From: Dugong dugon
Taxonomy: Eukaryota; Chordata; Mammalia; Sirenia; Dugongidae
Direction: 5' to 3'
NCBI GenBank assembly: GCA_030035585.1
Contig: CM057477.1
Span: 57,703,447-57,767,446, forward strand
Length of the DNA stretch: 64,000 bases
Shown here: positions 11,092-22,688 of the stretch, piece after piece
Numbering within the stretch: the stretch's first letter is position 1
Layout of the letters: the number at the start of each line of letters is the position of its first letter
Made by a program: the position numbers and the translations under genes
Notes under the pieces: generated by a model
What the model saw: only the letters and a program-made list of their open reading frames with translations
Told to the model about the DNA's origin: nothing
Database searches by the model: none

Positions 11092-11694
11092 ATATTAGTC
11101 TCCTGGGGCTGCCGTAACAAAGTACCACAAAGTGGGTGGCTTTAAACAACAGAAATTTATTGTCTCAAAGTTCTGGGGGCTGAAAGTCTGAATTCACGGT
11201 GTCAGCAGGACCATGTTCTCTCCAAAGGCTCTAGGGGAAGATCCTTTTTTGTTTCTCTCTGCTTCTGGTAGCCCCAGGCGTTCCTTGACTTGTAGATGCA
11301 TCTTCACAAGGCCATCTTCCATCTGTCTGTCTCTGTGTTTCTTCTCTTTTATAAGGATATAGATTGCAGGGCCAAAAAAACTAAACCCATTGCCTTCAAG
11401 TCAATTCTGACTCATAGCGACCCTATAGGACAGAGTAGAACTGCCCCATAGGGTTTCCAAGGAGCAGCTGGTGGATTCAAACTGCCGGCCTTTTGGTTAG
11501 CAGCCGTAGCTCTCAACCACTGTGCCACCAGGGCTCCCAGATTATAGTAGGACCCACAATACTTCAACATGACCTCATGTTAATCTTACTAATAACATAT
11601 TCAAAGACCCTATTTCCAAACAAGGTCATGTTCACAGGTACCAGAGGTTAGGACTTAAACTTATCTTTTGGGGAATACAATTCAATCCTTAACA
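11092..11694 (-). mobile_element. MLT1A-like MaLR LTR, split by an AfroSINE
   Basis: The left end, 'tattagtctcctggggctgc' then 'cgtaacaaagtaccacaaag', and the right end, 'ggggaatacaattcaatcc', are the inverted ends of an MLT1A-class LTR of about 440 bp. The AfroSINE at 11376-11540 interrupts it and is therefore younger. No clear 5-bp TSD. Confidence 0.82.
11376..11540 (-). mobile_element. AfroSINE with internal ~44-bp deletion
   Basis: Reverse copy in which 'catagggtttccaag' runs straight into 'gagcagctggtgg'. The segment gctgtaatcttta...tctttctcccgtg present in other copies is missing. This deletion is what I recall as the diagnostic of the paenungulate AfroSINE subfamily. It sits inside an MLT1A-like LTR. 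Confidence 0.9.
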
Positions 11695-11788
11695 GTACCC
11701 AACCATATTTTATCAAAAATATCTATGTTTTTATTCCATTAAATCATGAGCTGCTTAAGGGAAAAGTGTGATTTTTCAGGAAGGTCCC

Positions 11789-12221
11789 TGTCTTAGTTAT
11801 CTAGTGCTGCTATAACAGAAATACCACAAGTGGGTGGCTTTAACAAACAGAATTTTTTTTCTCACAGTTTAGGAGGCTGGAAGTCCAAATTCAGGGCACC
11901 AGCTCTAGCAAAAGGCTTCCTCTTTCTGTTAGCTGTCGGGGAAGGCCCTTGTCTCTTTTCAGCTTCTGTTCCTTGATTCCTTAGTGATCTTCATGTGGCA
12001 CGGCATGTATCTTTCCCCATCTGTGCTTCCTTGCTTCTGTGCCTAATCTTCTCCTTTTATATCTCAAAAGCGATTGGCTTAAGACACACTCTACACTGAA
12101 ATGGCCTCATTAACAGAGAAAAAAAATCCTCTATCCAAAGGGAATTACATCCACAAGTTAGGAGGTTAGGATGTACAACACATATTTTGGGGGGAAGGGG
12201 AACACAATTCAATCCATAACA
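11789..12221 (-). mobile_element. MaLR-type LTR (3' LTR, minus strand)
   Basis: The sequence starts tgtcttagttatctagtgct and ends 'acacaattcaatccataaca'. This is the inverse of an LTR beginning TGTTATGGATTGAATTGTG, a family seen repeatedly here (32155, 39885, 61234). It continues directly into MaLR-like internal sequence on its right, so on the minus strand it is the 3' LTR. Confidence 0.82.
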
Positions 12222-12660
12222 TTCCACCATTTGGCCCCCCAAAATTTATGTTCTTCCCACGTGCAAAACACATTCACCCCATCACATCATCCCAAAAGTC
12301 TTGTCCTATTCCAGTATCAACTCTAAATCCAAAATCCATCTTCTGGATCTTGTATATCAAGTATAGGCAAGACTTTGGGTATGTGCTATCCTGGAGCGAA
12401 ATTCCTCTCCATCAGTGGACCTGTGAAACCTAGAATACAAGTTATCTGCTTCCAAAGTAAAATGGTGAAAAAACACAGGGTAGACACTACTATTACAAAA
12501 GGGAGAAATCACAGGTATCAAGCAAGTCTACAACCCAGCAGAACAAATTTCATTCTCAAGGCTTGAAAATAATCCTCTGTTCTTTGGGACCATTTGGGCA
12601 ATGGACTACCCTCCAGAATCCAGGTCTTGGCCACTCTCCAGATTTTGGGTGGAGGCTCTC
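12222..12660 (-). mobile_element. MaLR internal region (partial)
   Basis: Directly after the LTR end comes 'ttccaccatttggccc' and then 'ccaaaagtcttgtcctattc', 'attcctctccatcagtggac' and 'cttgaaaataatcctctg'. These match the layout of the non-coding internal sequence of MST/THE-type MaLR elements. No coding domain is expected or seen. The other LTR is absent. Confidence 0.65.
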
Positions 12661-12774
12661 TAGGAACTTAGCACAGAAGAAGAGGTAGGACTTATATAGA
12701 GGAAACAACTAGATAATACAATTGAGTGACATAATATGTGGTACAAGAAATGAGTGCTATTGAAGAATTTTACA

Positions 12775-12938
12775 GATAGATAATTTATACATAATTGTAT
12801 AATCATATATAATTAATTAATATATTTATATATTAATTAATATCAATATATATTTTAATATATACTATATTAAAATATTATATATATTTAGTTACATAAT
12901 TGGAAGTAATTATATATTTGATTTTTTTTTTTTTTTTT
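12775..12938. repeat. AT-rich low-complexity tract with poly(T)
   Basis: About 130 bp almost entirely of A and T (ataattaattaatatatt and variants), followed by a run of about 18 T at 12921-12938. Confidence 0.9.
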
Positions 12939-13047
12939 GTCTCCTCAGAAGATTAACTCCATCACCCTCTTTTTGTTTATATGTTTGTCTAATCAACTTT
13001 GGACCTACAATAAAATGTTACAGCACGTAAAGTATTAAATTCCTTAG

Positions 13048-13652
13048 TGTCATGGGTTGAATTGTGTCCCCAAAAAATATGTATCAATTTGGCTAGACCA
13101 TGATCCCCAGTGTTGTGTGGTGGTCCTCCATTTTGTGATCTGATTATCCTCCATTTTGTGATGTATTGTATATCCTCACCTCTACGCTTGTGGTTATGTT
13201 CCCATTTGGGAGTGAGTTTTCTGTTATATTAATGAGGCATGATTAGGTTATGTCAGTGAGGATTAGGCTGGGATGCACCACCATTGCTAAAGTCAGAACT
13301 TTCATCTTACAAGAGATAAAAGGAGACAGAAGTGAGCAGAGAAGAGGGAACTCATGCCACCAAGAAAGAGAACCAAGAGTGGAGGGCATCCTTTGAACCT
13401 GGTGTCCCTGTGTTGAGAACAAACTAGACTCAGGGGAAGATTGATGCCAAGACACATGGAAATCTCCAAGGAATGCTGGAACCAGAGATGTCGAAAGGAG
13501 ACAAGGACCTTCCCCCAGAAACAACAGAGAGAGAAGGCCTTCCTCTGGAGCTGACTCCCTGAATTTGGGCCTCTAGCCTCCTAAAGTGTGAGAGAATAAA
13601 TTTCTGTTTGTTAAAGCCATCTACTCTATAGCAGCACTAGATAAGTAAGACA
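13048..13652 (+). mobile_element. Lineage-specific MaLR/ERVL-like LTR
   Basis: It starts TGTCATGGGTTGAATTGTG and ends 'cagcactagataagtaagaca', with AATAAA near 13596 just before 'tttctgtttgttaaagcc'. Related copies lie at 14952-15435 and 57318-57838. The flanks cttag and cttca are only a partial 5-bp match. The 93-aa minus frame at 13243-13524 is a chance frame. Confidence 0.82.
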
Positions 13653-14381
13653 CTTCATTGCATAATATAGAAGCTTCACTCTTTTGGGAATTACATATAC
13701 ATAGAAAAAAAAGCTTCTTTCTGTAGAAAATAATAACAAAAACATACACGGAAAAATACACACATACACTTACACTGTACTTTACCCACTGACCTTTAAT
13801 TTTAAATTAAAGCATCAGATGTTTTGAAGAAAAATACAGCTTTGATTGACATTTCTTAAGATTTTTAAGAATTTTAAGAAATTCTCTGAAAGAGAATTTT
13901 GTTTAAATTCCTCATAAGATGGAAATTTGTTTTTCATCTCATTTCTTTGCATGTGAGTTTTATAGCAGTTGTGAAAATGTGTAGCCCTGACACATTTTAA
14001 TTCTCTGTGCTTTTTCTAGGAAATTATAGATCTTGTCAGGATATTCTACAGATACCATAAATTGGCTTGTCCAAAATGGAATTTATTATCTTCTCAAACT
14101 TCAGTTCTTCTTCTCAGCTATGTAGACCATAAAACCTGGAGCACATCCCTGACTCTTCCCCCTTGCACGTCTACGTCTCTTCATCCTTGGGATCCTACCT
14201 ATTTTCCTTCTTTAGGGCCATTCTAATCCCCCTCCCTTCCATCCTCACTGCCTTAGCCTATCTGTCTCATCCTACCTTACCCACTGCTCCACCATCTCCT
14301 GCCTCCATAGCCTGTCCTCTCTAAGCCAACCTTTACTTCACCGCCCATACTGGTTGTAAATGTATCATCGCTAATCTCCAG
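13653..14381 (+). mobile_element. Unique sequence, then L2 LINE (14090-14381)
   Basis: 13653-14089 shows nothing recognisable. From about 14090, the pyrimidine-rich sequence with 'ctcactgccttagcctatct' and 'actgctccaccatctcctgc' looks like the L2 3' region. It may continue at 16020-16130 ('aaatataaatcagaccatac') beyond the intervening SINE and LTR insertions. Confidence 0.4.
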
Positions 14382-14735
14382 TTGGGGGCAGTGGAGGTTC
14401 AGTGGTAGAATTCTTGCCTTTCATGCAAAAGACCTGGGTTTGATTCCTGTTAAATGTACCTTATGCGCAATCACCATCTATCTGTGCAGACTTGCGTGTC
14501 ACTATGATGCCGAACAGATTTCAGAGGAGCTCCCAGACTAAGAAGAACTAGGAAGAATGGCCTGGAGTGATCTATTTCTGAAAATCAGCCAATGAAAACC
14601 CTACGGACACAACAGTTTGATCTGCAACTGGTCGTGAGAATGGTACAGGAAGAGGCAATGTTTCATTCCATCTTGCATGAGGTCCCCTGAGCTGAGGGCT
14701 GCCTCCACAGCCACTAACAACAAGCTCCAAATATA
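14382..14735 (+). mobile_element. SINE with tRNA-Gly-like head and RTE-like tail
   Basis: The head 'gcagtggaggttcagtggta' then 'gaattcttgcc' and 'gacctgggtttgattcctg' resembles tRNA-Gly, with A-box and B-box regions. A body follows (ttgcgtgtcactatgatgcc, agactaagaagaactagga). The 3' part (gagaatggtacaggaagagg, then ccactaacaacaa) resembles the RTE LINE 3' tail. It is not a tRNA gene, because the SINE body continues in register. Confidence 0.88.
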
Positions 14736-14951
14736 CCTTCTCTGCCCTGCTTTGTGATACCGGAGCTGGACTCAGTAAACATTTCTCTTCTGCAAGCAGG
14801 CACAATGTTCGGCCTTATCAGTAGAGGGCTCTGGAGTGACACTGCTCTTGGTCCCAGTGTGGTTCTTCCTACAAAGTGCTGTGCAAGCTTCCTTGCCATG
14901 GGCAGCTCCCGTCCAGTGGTGTACAGGAGATCCAGTGATGCACATACCCTC
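14736..14951. other. Unassigned old repeat-like sequence
   Basis: 'gagctggactcagtaaacat' and 'gtagagggctctggagtgac' resemble a common mammalian repeat whose continuation may be at 15436-15550 and 15840-16020, on the far side of the LTR. I cannot name the family. Confidence 0.35.
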
Positions 14952-15435
14952 TGTCATGGATTGAATTGTGTCCCCCCAAAATATTTGTCAACTTGGCTGG
15001 GTCATGATTCCAGGTATTGTATGATTGTGTACCGTTTTGTGATTTCCTTATGTGTTGTAAACTCTATCACTATGCTGTAATAAAATGGATCAGCAGCAGT
15101 TATACTGATGAGGTCTACAAGATTGGACAGTTTCTTAATCCAATCTCTTTTGACATATAAAAGAAAGAAGCCAGCAGAGACACACAGGGACCTCATACCA
15201 CCAAGAAAGCAGTGCTGGGAGCAGAGCACATCCTTTGGACCTGAGGTTCCTGCGCTGAGATGCTCCCAGACCAAGGGAAGACTGATGCATAACAAGGACC
15301 TTTCTACAGAGCCGACAGAGAGAGAAAGCCTTCATCTGGATCTGAATTTGGACTTGTAGCATACTAGACTGTGAGAGAATAAATATCATCCACTTGTGGT
15401 ATTTCTGTTTATACCAGCATTAGATGACTAAGACA
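14952..15435 (+). mobile_element. Lineage-specific MaLR/ERVL-like LTR, 5-bp TSD CCCTC
   Basis: It starts TGTCATGGATTGAATTGTG and ends 'ttagatgactaagaca'. It is flanked exactly by ccctc at 14947-14951 and 15436-15440. It contains AATAAA near 15379 just ahead of the conserved 'cacttgtggtatttctgtt'. It is a solo LTR with a perfect duplication. Confidence 0.92.
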
Positions 15436-15549
15436 CCCTCCTACGAGTTTCACCTGCACTCTGGCAGATGGCTTCCTGCTCCCCAACCCAGCCTTCATCA
15501 CTTCAGTGAACTTCTCTGCCATCCTTTGGACCACAACCAGGTCTCTCCT

Positions 15550-15762
15550 GAAACCAAAAACCAAACCCCTCACAGTCAAGTCAATCCTGACTCATAGCGA
15601 CCCTACAGGACAGAGTAGAACTGTTCCATAGGGTTTCCAAGCCTGTAATCTTTATGGAAGCAGACTGCCACATCTTTCTCCCAAGGAGCTGCTGGTGGGT
15701 TCCAACTGCTTACCTTTCGGTTAGCAGCCAAGCGCTTAACCACTGTGCCACATGGTCTCTCC
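15550..15762 (-). mobile_element. AfroSINE, full-length form
   Basis: Reverse copy with the complete middle segment (ctgtaatctttatggaagca) and inverted head (cttaaccactgtgccacatgg). Tail side reads aaccaaaaaccaaaccc. Confidence 0.9.
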
Positions 15763-16357
15763 CCAGTTAGGCCTAAATCTTAGTCTTGGCAGTGGGGAGG
15801 GAGGCCTCTTCCAAGTTTGTTCTTCCTTTGGATGCTCTGCCTAAACCCTACAAGTTGTGACTGCTTTCTACATCTTTCCCCTGTATTCTTGAGAGTTTTC
15901 TTTATATTCCTTAGTAGGTAATACCCTTTAACTGGTTAATAATTTTTACATGGCATTAAATTTTCCCTGATCAAATTGTTACTGTAGTTTCTGTCTCCTG
16001 ACTGCACCCCAACTGATACACTACTTGGGTTCTTTCTAAATATAAATCAGACCATACCAATTTCTGCTAAAACTCTGCTGTGACTTCTCATTGTTTGTGC
16101 AATTAAATCGCAATATCTTGGAGTCCAAAATGAAAATCTAGTTGGGAACTAGAATCACACCGTTTGACCATCTCCATGGAGCAGATGACTTCAATAAGGA
16201 TGAAACCGCCACTTAACTTTGTGTTTGGCAGACATGACATTTAGCCATGTGACATGAAAGGTAACTCAGATACACCGTATTCACCTTGTTTACTGCAGCT
16301 CACCTCCAGCTGGAGCTGATGGACCACAACATGGCATTACTCAATCCACCGCAGTTG
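15763..16357. other. Old repeat-like and unique sequence
   Basis: 15840-16020 ends 'tttctgtctcctgactgcac' then 'cccaactgatacacta', an LTR-like end of unassigned family. 16020-16130 looks like L2. The rest is unrecognised. Confidence 0.35.
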
Positions 16358-16700
16358 CTGTTGCTGTTAGCTGCCATTGAGTGGCTCGCCAACTCACGGT
16401 GACCCCTTGCACAATGGAACAAAATGCTGCCTAGTCATGCCTCATCCCCATGGTTGGTTGTGGATCGGACCACTGTGTTCCATAGGGTTTTCAATGGCTG
16501 ATTTTCAGAAATAGATCACCAGGCCTTTCCTCCTAGTCCATCCTAGTCTGGAAGCTCTGCTGAAACTTGTTCAGCATTACAGCAACACACAAGCCTTCAC
16601 TGATGGACAGGGAGTGGTTGTGCATGAGGTGCATTGGCCAGGAACCAAACTCTGACCTCCTATATAAACCAAAAAAACTACCCTGAGCCACCACCGCCCA
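16358..16700 (-). mobile_element. SINE with tRNA-Gly-like head, inverted
   Basis: Reverse copy. The tail (ttgctgttgctgttagctgc) is at left, the body (cagcaacacacaagccttca) is in the middle and the inverted tRNA-Gly-like head (gcattggccaggaaccaaac ... gagccaccaccgccc) is at right. The head carries a small insertion around 16662-16675. The frame at 16577-16765 is spurious. Confidence 0.87.
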
Positions 16701-17733
16701 CTAGCTTCACGGTACCCAGAGGTTAAACAGACCCAGCCATAATAACATTCACTTCCTCCCATCATTCTAGCTCAGCCCAAAGGCCTTCAACACATTCCCT
16801 GAAATGAGAGATGAATGTCACCTGCAAGAATGTAAAGCATGTTTGAGACAAATTTTTTTCCTTCCTTAAATCTTCTAGGAAATGGCTGGCTTTACCAGCT
16901 TTGCTTGGAAAGGCCTGTATTCACATGGCAATGAGTGTAGTCCCAGGCTGCTGTATCAGTCTCCCTTTCCCACAGACATCACCAGGAGCCCAATTCATCA
17001 AATCCTTAACAGCACTGTTCAGATTTATCTGTGAGGGCAAAGGATCAAGATTTAAAATGAAACAACCATTTCACTTGCTTGACAAGGGGATACCCGGTCT
17101 GCTAAATTTCCGTCCCTATCACTGGAGAACAGAACTTTAGGAAATAAATAATGAATACTTCCTGACCTAGAGCCACCTAGCCTGGAATACTTAGGGCTTC
17201 TTATCTTAGTGCAATAATTATTCCGGTTAATAGGTTAAGGTATATATATATATACATAAGATTACCAATAATCCTTTCACACTGTTGTTCAGTACTTATT
17301 TGAGATGCAGGGCACAAATATTTAAGGATTAACTCCTCCCTCTCCTTACTCATACCCTTAGAGTGATACTACTTCCTGCTATCTTCTCTTGCAGAATAGA
17401 AATGAAGAATAGTTACACTAGGGGAGTTATTACAATCAGGCTCTTTTATATCTTTAAGGCAATTACAGGCAAAGACAAGAGTGGCTAATGCACAGCATTT
17501 CTAGAATTTGTCATTTCGGCATCTCATCTTGCCAAGCCATGATAACATCCAGATGTTGCCCTATTGAAAGGTGTTAAATAGAATAAACCTCAAGCCAAGA
17601 GTACTTGCATATTTTATTTTGGGGGCTTCCGAAATTTAAAGGTTTTTTTTTTTTCTTTTTTTCTCTTTACAACATCAGAACTTCCATAGTTGAGGAAATG
17701 AAGTCCTGGTTTGCATTTGGCATGATGTCTTAA
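16701..17733. other. Unique non-coding stretch
   Basis: No gene or repeat recognised. There is a short TA run near 17242-17254 and a T-rich run at 17643-17662. Confidence 0.5.
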
Positions 17734-17743
17734 TGTCTAATAA

Positions 17744-17931
17744 ACCCGTTGCCAATGACTCATAGCAACCCTACAGGACAGAGTAGAACTGCCCCATAGG
17801 GTTTTCAAGGCTGTAATCTTTATGAAAGCAGATTGCCACATCTTTCTCCTGTGGAGTGGCTGGTGAATTTGAATTGCTGATCCTTCGGATAGCAGTAGAG
17901 CACTTAATCACTGTGCCACGAGGACTCCCAG
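17744..17931 (-). mobile_element. AfroSINE, full-length form, with TSD
   Basis: Reverse copy with complete middle segment. It is flanked by tgtctaataa at 17734-17743 and 17932-17941, a perfect 10-bp duplication. An (AAT)n run follows at 17937-17952. Confidence 0.93.
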
Positions 17932-17941
17932 TGTCTAATAA

Positions 17942-19160
17942 TAATAATAATAGCAACAGTGTTGTACAGGATATAATCTTGGAAATAAATAAGGAAATGC
18001 TCAGATTTATCATGCATAAACTTGTTTAGTTTATTGGAAGGAAATCAATCATGACAAGGCAAGCAAGACCTCACAACATTCATTTAGAACCAGAAAATCT
18101 GAACTAATAATTACAATTATAGTGTCAGTTCACTAGTTAGAGTCTAAATCTTTAGACTTCAGGCTTTTACCTTTAACAAGAGGTCTCAGGAGAAAGGCTT
18201 AACCACAGCTTGAACTCAGCAGAGGTCCCTCGTAGCTAAGGTGCGAGGTCAGTGGTGGTAGACAGAACCTTAGTTCCATCTCTGCCTTCTCTCAGTGAGT
18301 GAGCAGAAATTTAGGGTTTATATGTGAATTTGTCACCTTGGCTTCATACAACAAGGGCCAGTGTGACTTCAAAGAGTAGTATGTTATGTCTTTTCTCCAG
18401 GGTTAAATACTAAATGAATGAAGCATCTTTTCTTTAAGGACAGAAATTAGGGAGATTGTTTAGATTTATGTCTCAGTGCTAGTTAACAAAGATTAACTGC
18501 ATTATTTCTTCTTTATCACAGCATAGCAGGTCAAAATCAACTTAAAGTTCGTTTACATTCTTTACATACTTCCCATGCTTTTATGTTGCTATGTCTGAGT
18601 TCAAAAATTTTCTAAATAACTTTCTCATGACTTACAAGTTTCTAATGCTTATAGTTAAATGTTAGAGAGACTCACAAAGGTAGACATATTTCTATTCCTA
18701 AATTCATATTATGAGTGCATATACATACATATTTTGAAAGCATAATACTGTCTTATACCTTATGGGATTTGAGATCATTATGGAAACTTGCAGAACAAAC
18801 AGTAATGTTTTCTTTCTTTATTTAACAAACATTTACGTACTACTTACTGTGTGATTTACAAATCCTAACTCATTTAATTCTTATAACAACCCTCTGAGAT
18901 AAATTGAGGTATGTGTTATATCATCTCAATCTTACAGATCAGAAAACTGAGGGGTGGAGAAGTTAAGTAATTTTCTCGAAGTCAAACAATTCTTGTTACT
19001 GGCATAACATTCCCTTTAAATATCTCTGGATTAATTGTTATCTGATTCCAGCTGATGTATTAGTTGGGTGCTATAAGATGTCACTTCTCCCAGAGTTGCT
19101 TGCATGAAACAAAAAGGAAACTAACACTAATTGAAGACCAGCCTTTGACAGCAGCTTGCA
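17942..19160. other. Unique stretch with an inverted MIR
   Basis: No gene is recognised. The MIR at 18810-18990 is listed separately. Confidence 0.5.
18810..18990 (-). mobile_element. MIR SINE (inverted)
   Basis: 'cctaactcatttaattctta' then 'taacaaccctctgagataaa' and 'cagatcagaaaactgagggg' followed by 'gaagttaagtaa' is an inverted MIR, including its core region. Confidence 0.75.
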
Positions 19161-19161
19161 T

Positions 19162-20037
19162 TGGGGGCAATAGTAGTTCAATGACAGAATTCTCCCCTTC
19201 CATGTGGGCTGTTGTTGTTGTTATTAGTTCTGACTCATAGCTACCCCAAGCACAACAGAATGAAACACTGCCCAATTGTGTGCCAGCTTCACAGTCTTTG
19301 CTATGTTTGAACCCATTATTGCAGCCACTGTGTCAATCCATCTCATTGAGGATCTTCCTCCTTTTCACTGACCCTCTACCTTAACAAGTATGATGTCCTT
19401 TTCCAGAGACTGGTCCCTTCTGATAACATTTCCAAAGTATATGAGAGGAAGTCTCTCCATCCTTGCTTCTAAGGAGCATTCTGGCTATACTACTTCCAAG
19501 ACAGACTTGTTCATTCTTCGGGCAGTACATGGTATATTCAGTAGTCTTCACCAACACCATAATTCAAAGGCATCAATTCTTCAGTCTTCCTTATTCATTG
19601 TCTAGTTTTTGCATGCATGTGAAATAATTGAAAATACCGTGGCTTGGGTTAGGTGCAGCTTAGTCCTCAAAGTGACATTTGTGCTTTGAACACTTTAAAG
19701 AGGTCTTTTGCAGCAGATTTGCCCAATACAATACGTGTGCCCAGTGCAATTCCATGCAGGATACTCCAGTTCAATTCCCAGCCAATGCACCTCATGAGCA
19801 TCTACCACCCCTCAGTGGAGGTTTGTGTGTTGCTATGATGCCGAACAGGTTTCAGTGGAACTTCTGGGCTAAGACAGACTAGGAAAAAGGGCATGAAAAT
19901 CAGCCAGTGAAAACCCTATGGAGCACAATGGTCTGATGCCCAGTCAATCATGGGAATAGTGCAAGATTGAGCAGCATTTTGTTCCATTGTGCATGCAGTC
20001 TCCATGACTCAATAACTCAACTGTAGTTAACAACAAA
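19162..20037 (+). mobile_element. tRNA-Gly-head SINE split by an RTE insertion
   Basis: The SINE head (ttgggggcaatagtagttca) stops at 19208 and resumes at 19761 with 'atactccagttcaattccca' (B-box side). It continues through the body (tgttgctatgatgccgaaca) to the tail (gtagttaacaacaaaaa). The interruption is an RTE fragment with its own duplication, so the SINE is the older element. Confidence 0.9.
19209..19749 (-). mobile_element. RTE (BovB-like) LINE 3' fragment nested in a SINE
   Basis: Antisense RTE. Its 3' tail (gttgttgttattagttctga) is at left and it runs 5'-ward to a truncation at 19749. It is flanked by ttccatgtggg at 19198-19208 and ttccatgcagg at 19750-19760, an 11-bp duplication with two mismatches. 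The plus-strand frames in it are antisense and meaningless. Confidence 0.92.
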
Positions 20038-20457
20038 AATTGGCCTCTACAGGGATGCTTCAGAGCAGAACACCCAGGCCAGAAACTCAAGTTCTTGTTT
20101 ATACCTCTCACCTTCATCCCCTAAACCACTCGGCTCCACTGGGATCCAGGATGTACATAGCCTCACAACAAACCCACACCCAGTTGGCCTGAGTTGAGAG
20201 CAAGGAGAAGAGCAACCCCCTCCTACCAAAAATAGAGCATGCATTGTAAGGGACACAATGATAAGAAAGACATGGCCCTCCCTCCCCAGAATTGCTCATA
20301 GAGCCCGAGGTAAAAGACAAATTGATAGCAACAATTGAAAAACAGTTGAGATCCTTATCTAATCATTTGTTCATTCATTTCATTCATTTATTCAACAAAC
20401 ATCTCCTGCTCACAGTTTGAAGTTAAACGTATATGCAAAGTACTATGCGAGTACAGG
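20038..20457. other. Unique stretch and an old L2/MIR-type tail
   Basis: Nothing is recognised in 20038-20360. 'cattcatttattcaacaaac' at 20375-20400 looks like the inverted end of an old LINE or SINE. Confidence 0.4.
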
Positions 20458-20903
20458 TTTTGCACATTTCATTATAATACTTTACTTTGTCTTCTCAAGC
20501 AGCCCTTTCAAATCTTCTGTTCAGCAATTTTATTTCATCATTTTTTCCATTCTTTTTAGCCACTCTACATTCGAGAGCAAGTTTCAGCGTCTCTTCTGAC
20601 ATTCATTTTGGTCTTTTCTTTCTTTCCTGTTTTTTAATGACCTTTTGCTTTCTTCATATATGATGTCCTTGATGTCATCCCACAACCTGTCTGGTCTTCA
20701 GTCATTAGTGTTCAATGTGTCAAATCTATTCTTGAGATGGTCTCTAAATTCAGGTGGGGTATACTCAAGGTTGCACTTTGGCTCTCGTGGGCTTGTTTTA
20801 GTTTTCTTCAGCTTCAACTTTAACTTGCATATGAGCAATTGATGGTCTATTCTTCAGTTGGCCCCTGGCCTTGTTCTGACTGATAATATTGAGCTTCTCT
20901 ATC
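20458..20903 (-). mobile_element. Inverted 5' segment of an RTE LINE copy
   Basis: This segment is RTE LINE sequence in antisense ('tgagatggtctctaaattca', 'cataatgagcaattgatgg'-like module near 20832). It directly abuts the sense RTE that starts at 20904. A stretch of about 22 bp at its left end (20458-20479) is the inverse, with one mismatch, of the first bases of the sense segment (20904-20925). The two pieces therefore meet at the same point of the element, which is the arrangement left by twin priming. Confidence 0.85.
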
Positions 20904-21967
20904 GTATTATAATGAAATGTTCAAAGACCTGGAGTTAGAAAACCAAGAGGGAAGAATATGCTGGGCATTTCTCATGCTGGAAGAACTGAAGAAAAAATTC
21001 AAGCCTCGATTTGCAATACTGAATGATTCTATGGGCAAAAAATTGAACGATGCAGGAGGCATCAAAAAAAGATGGAATACACAGAGTCACTGTACCAAAA
21101 AAAATTATCATATCTTTTTGCAAATAACATGTGCCTTCTGTTTGTTTGCTGGCCGTGCCCTCCTTCCTAGAGGCACCCTCACAAATGTCACCTTGCCTAT
21201 CCTCTTCCACATGTTGTTGTAAAAAAAATTAGCATAGTGTGCTTACAAAAATACCTCCAGAGGGGAGGGTGAGGCCAGCAAGCAAACACAGAAGGAGCAC
21301 ATTATTTAAGGAAAAATATGGTCGCCAATGTTCAACCATTTCTGAAGGTAGTATATTATCAAGAACTGATGATACTGAAGGAAGAAGTCTAAGCTGCAGT
21401 GAAGGCATTGGTGGAAAACAAGGCTCCAGGAACTGACAGAATACTAATTGAGGTTCAACAAACGGAAACAACACTGGAAGCGCTCACTCATCTATACCAA
21501 GAAATTTGGAAGACAGCTACCTGGCCATTCAACTAGAAGAGATTCGTATTTGTGCCCATTCCAAAGAAATGTGATCCAACAGAATGCAAAAATTATCGAA
21601 CAATATCATTAATATCACATGCAAGTAAAATTTTGGTGAAGATAATTCTGAAATGATTGCAGTAGTACAGTGTCAGGGAACTGCCAGAAATTCAAGCCTG
21701 ATTCAGAAGAAGACGTAGAATGAAGGATATTTTGCTGACGTCAGATGGATCTTGGCTGAAAGCAGAGAATACCAGAAAGATGTTTAACTGTTTTATTGAC
21801 TATGCAAAGTCATTCGACTGTGTGAGTCATAACAAATTATGGATAACATTGAGAAGAACGGGAATTCCAGAACACTTAATTGTGCTCATGTGAAACCTGT
21901 ACGTAGAACAAGAGGCAGTCTTTTAAACAGAACAAAGGGATACTGTGTAGTTTAAAATCGGAAGAAG

Positions 21968-22264
21968 GTGTGTCAAGGTTGTATCCTTTCACCATACTTA
22001 TTCAATCTGTATGCTGAGCAAATAATCCGAAAAGCTGGATTATATGAAGAAGAACGTAGCATCAAGTTTGGAGGAACACTAATTAACAACTTGCAAAATA
22101 CAGATGACACAACCTTGCTTGCTGAAAGTGAAGAGGACTTGAAGCACTTACTGATGAAGATCGAAGACCACAGCCTTCAGTATGGATTACACCACAACAT
22201 AAAGAAAACAAAAATCCTCATAACCGGACCAATAAGCAACATCAGGATAAACAGAAAAGATTGA
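21968..22264 (+). pseudogene. RTE reverse-transcriptase remnant
   Basis: The 98-aa open frame carries the RT palm region: QGCILSPYLFNLYAEQI (about residues 3-19), then NTDDTTLLAES (about 44-54), where RT families normally have YADD. The tyrosine/alanine pair reads NT here, while both aspartates remain. It is a fragment of a roughly 1000-aa ORF, with stops before and after it, and continues at 22346-22558 in another frame (LSTKVHLTQAIVYSITTYAC). Non-functional. Confidence 0.88.
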
Positions 22265-22688
22265 CGTTATCAAGGATTTCATTTACTCGGATTCACAATC
22301 AATGCCCATGGAAGCAGCAGTCAAGAAATCAAAATACGCATTGCCTTGGGCAAATCTGCTGCAAAAGACCCCTTTAAAGTGTTCAAAAGCAAAGATGTCA
22401 GTTTGAGCACTAAGGTGCACCTGACTCAAGCCATTGTATATTCAATCACCACATATGCATGTGAAAGCTGGACAATGAATAAGACTGAAGAAGAATTGAT
22501 GCCTTTGAATCATGGTATTGGTGAAGAATATCAAATACCCCATGGACCGCCAGAATAACAAAAAAAAAAATCTGTCTTGGTAGTACAGCCAGAATGCTCC
22601 TTAGAAGCAAGGATGATGAGACTTCACCTCAAGTACTTTGGACATATTATCAGGAAGGACCAGTCCCTGATTACACGGCCATGCTTGG

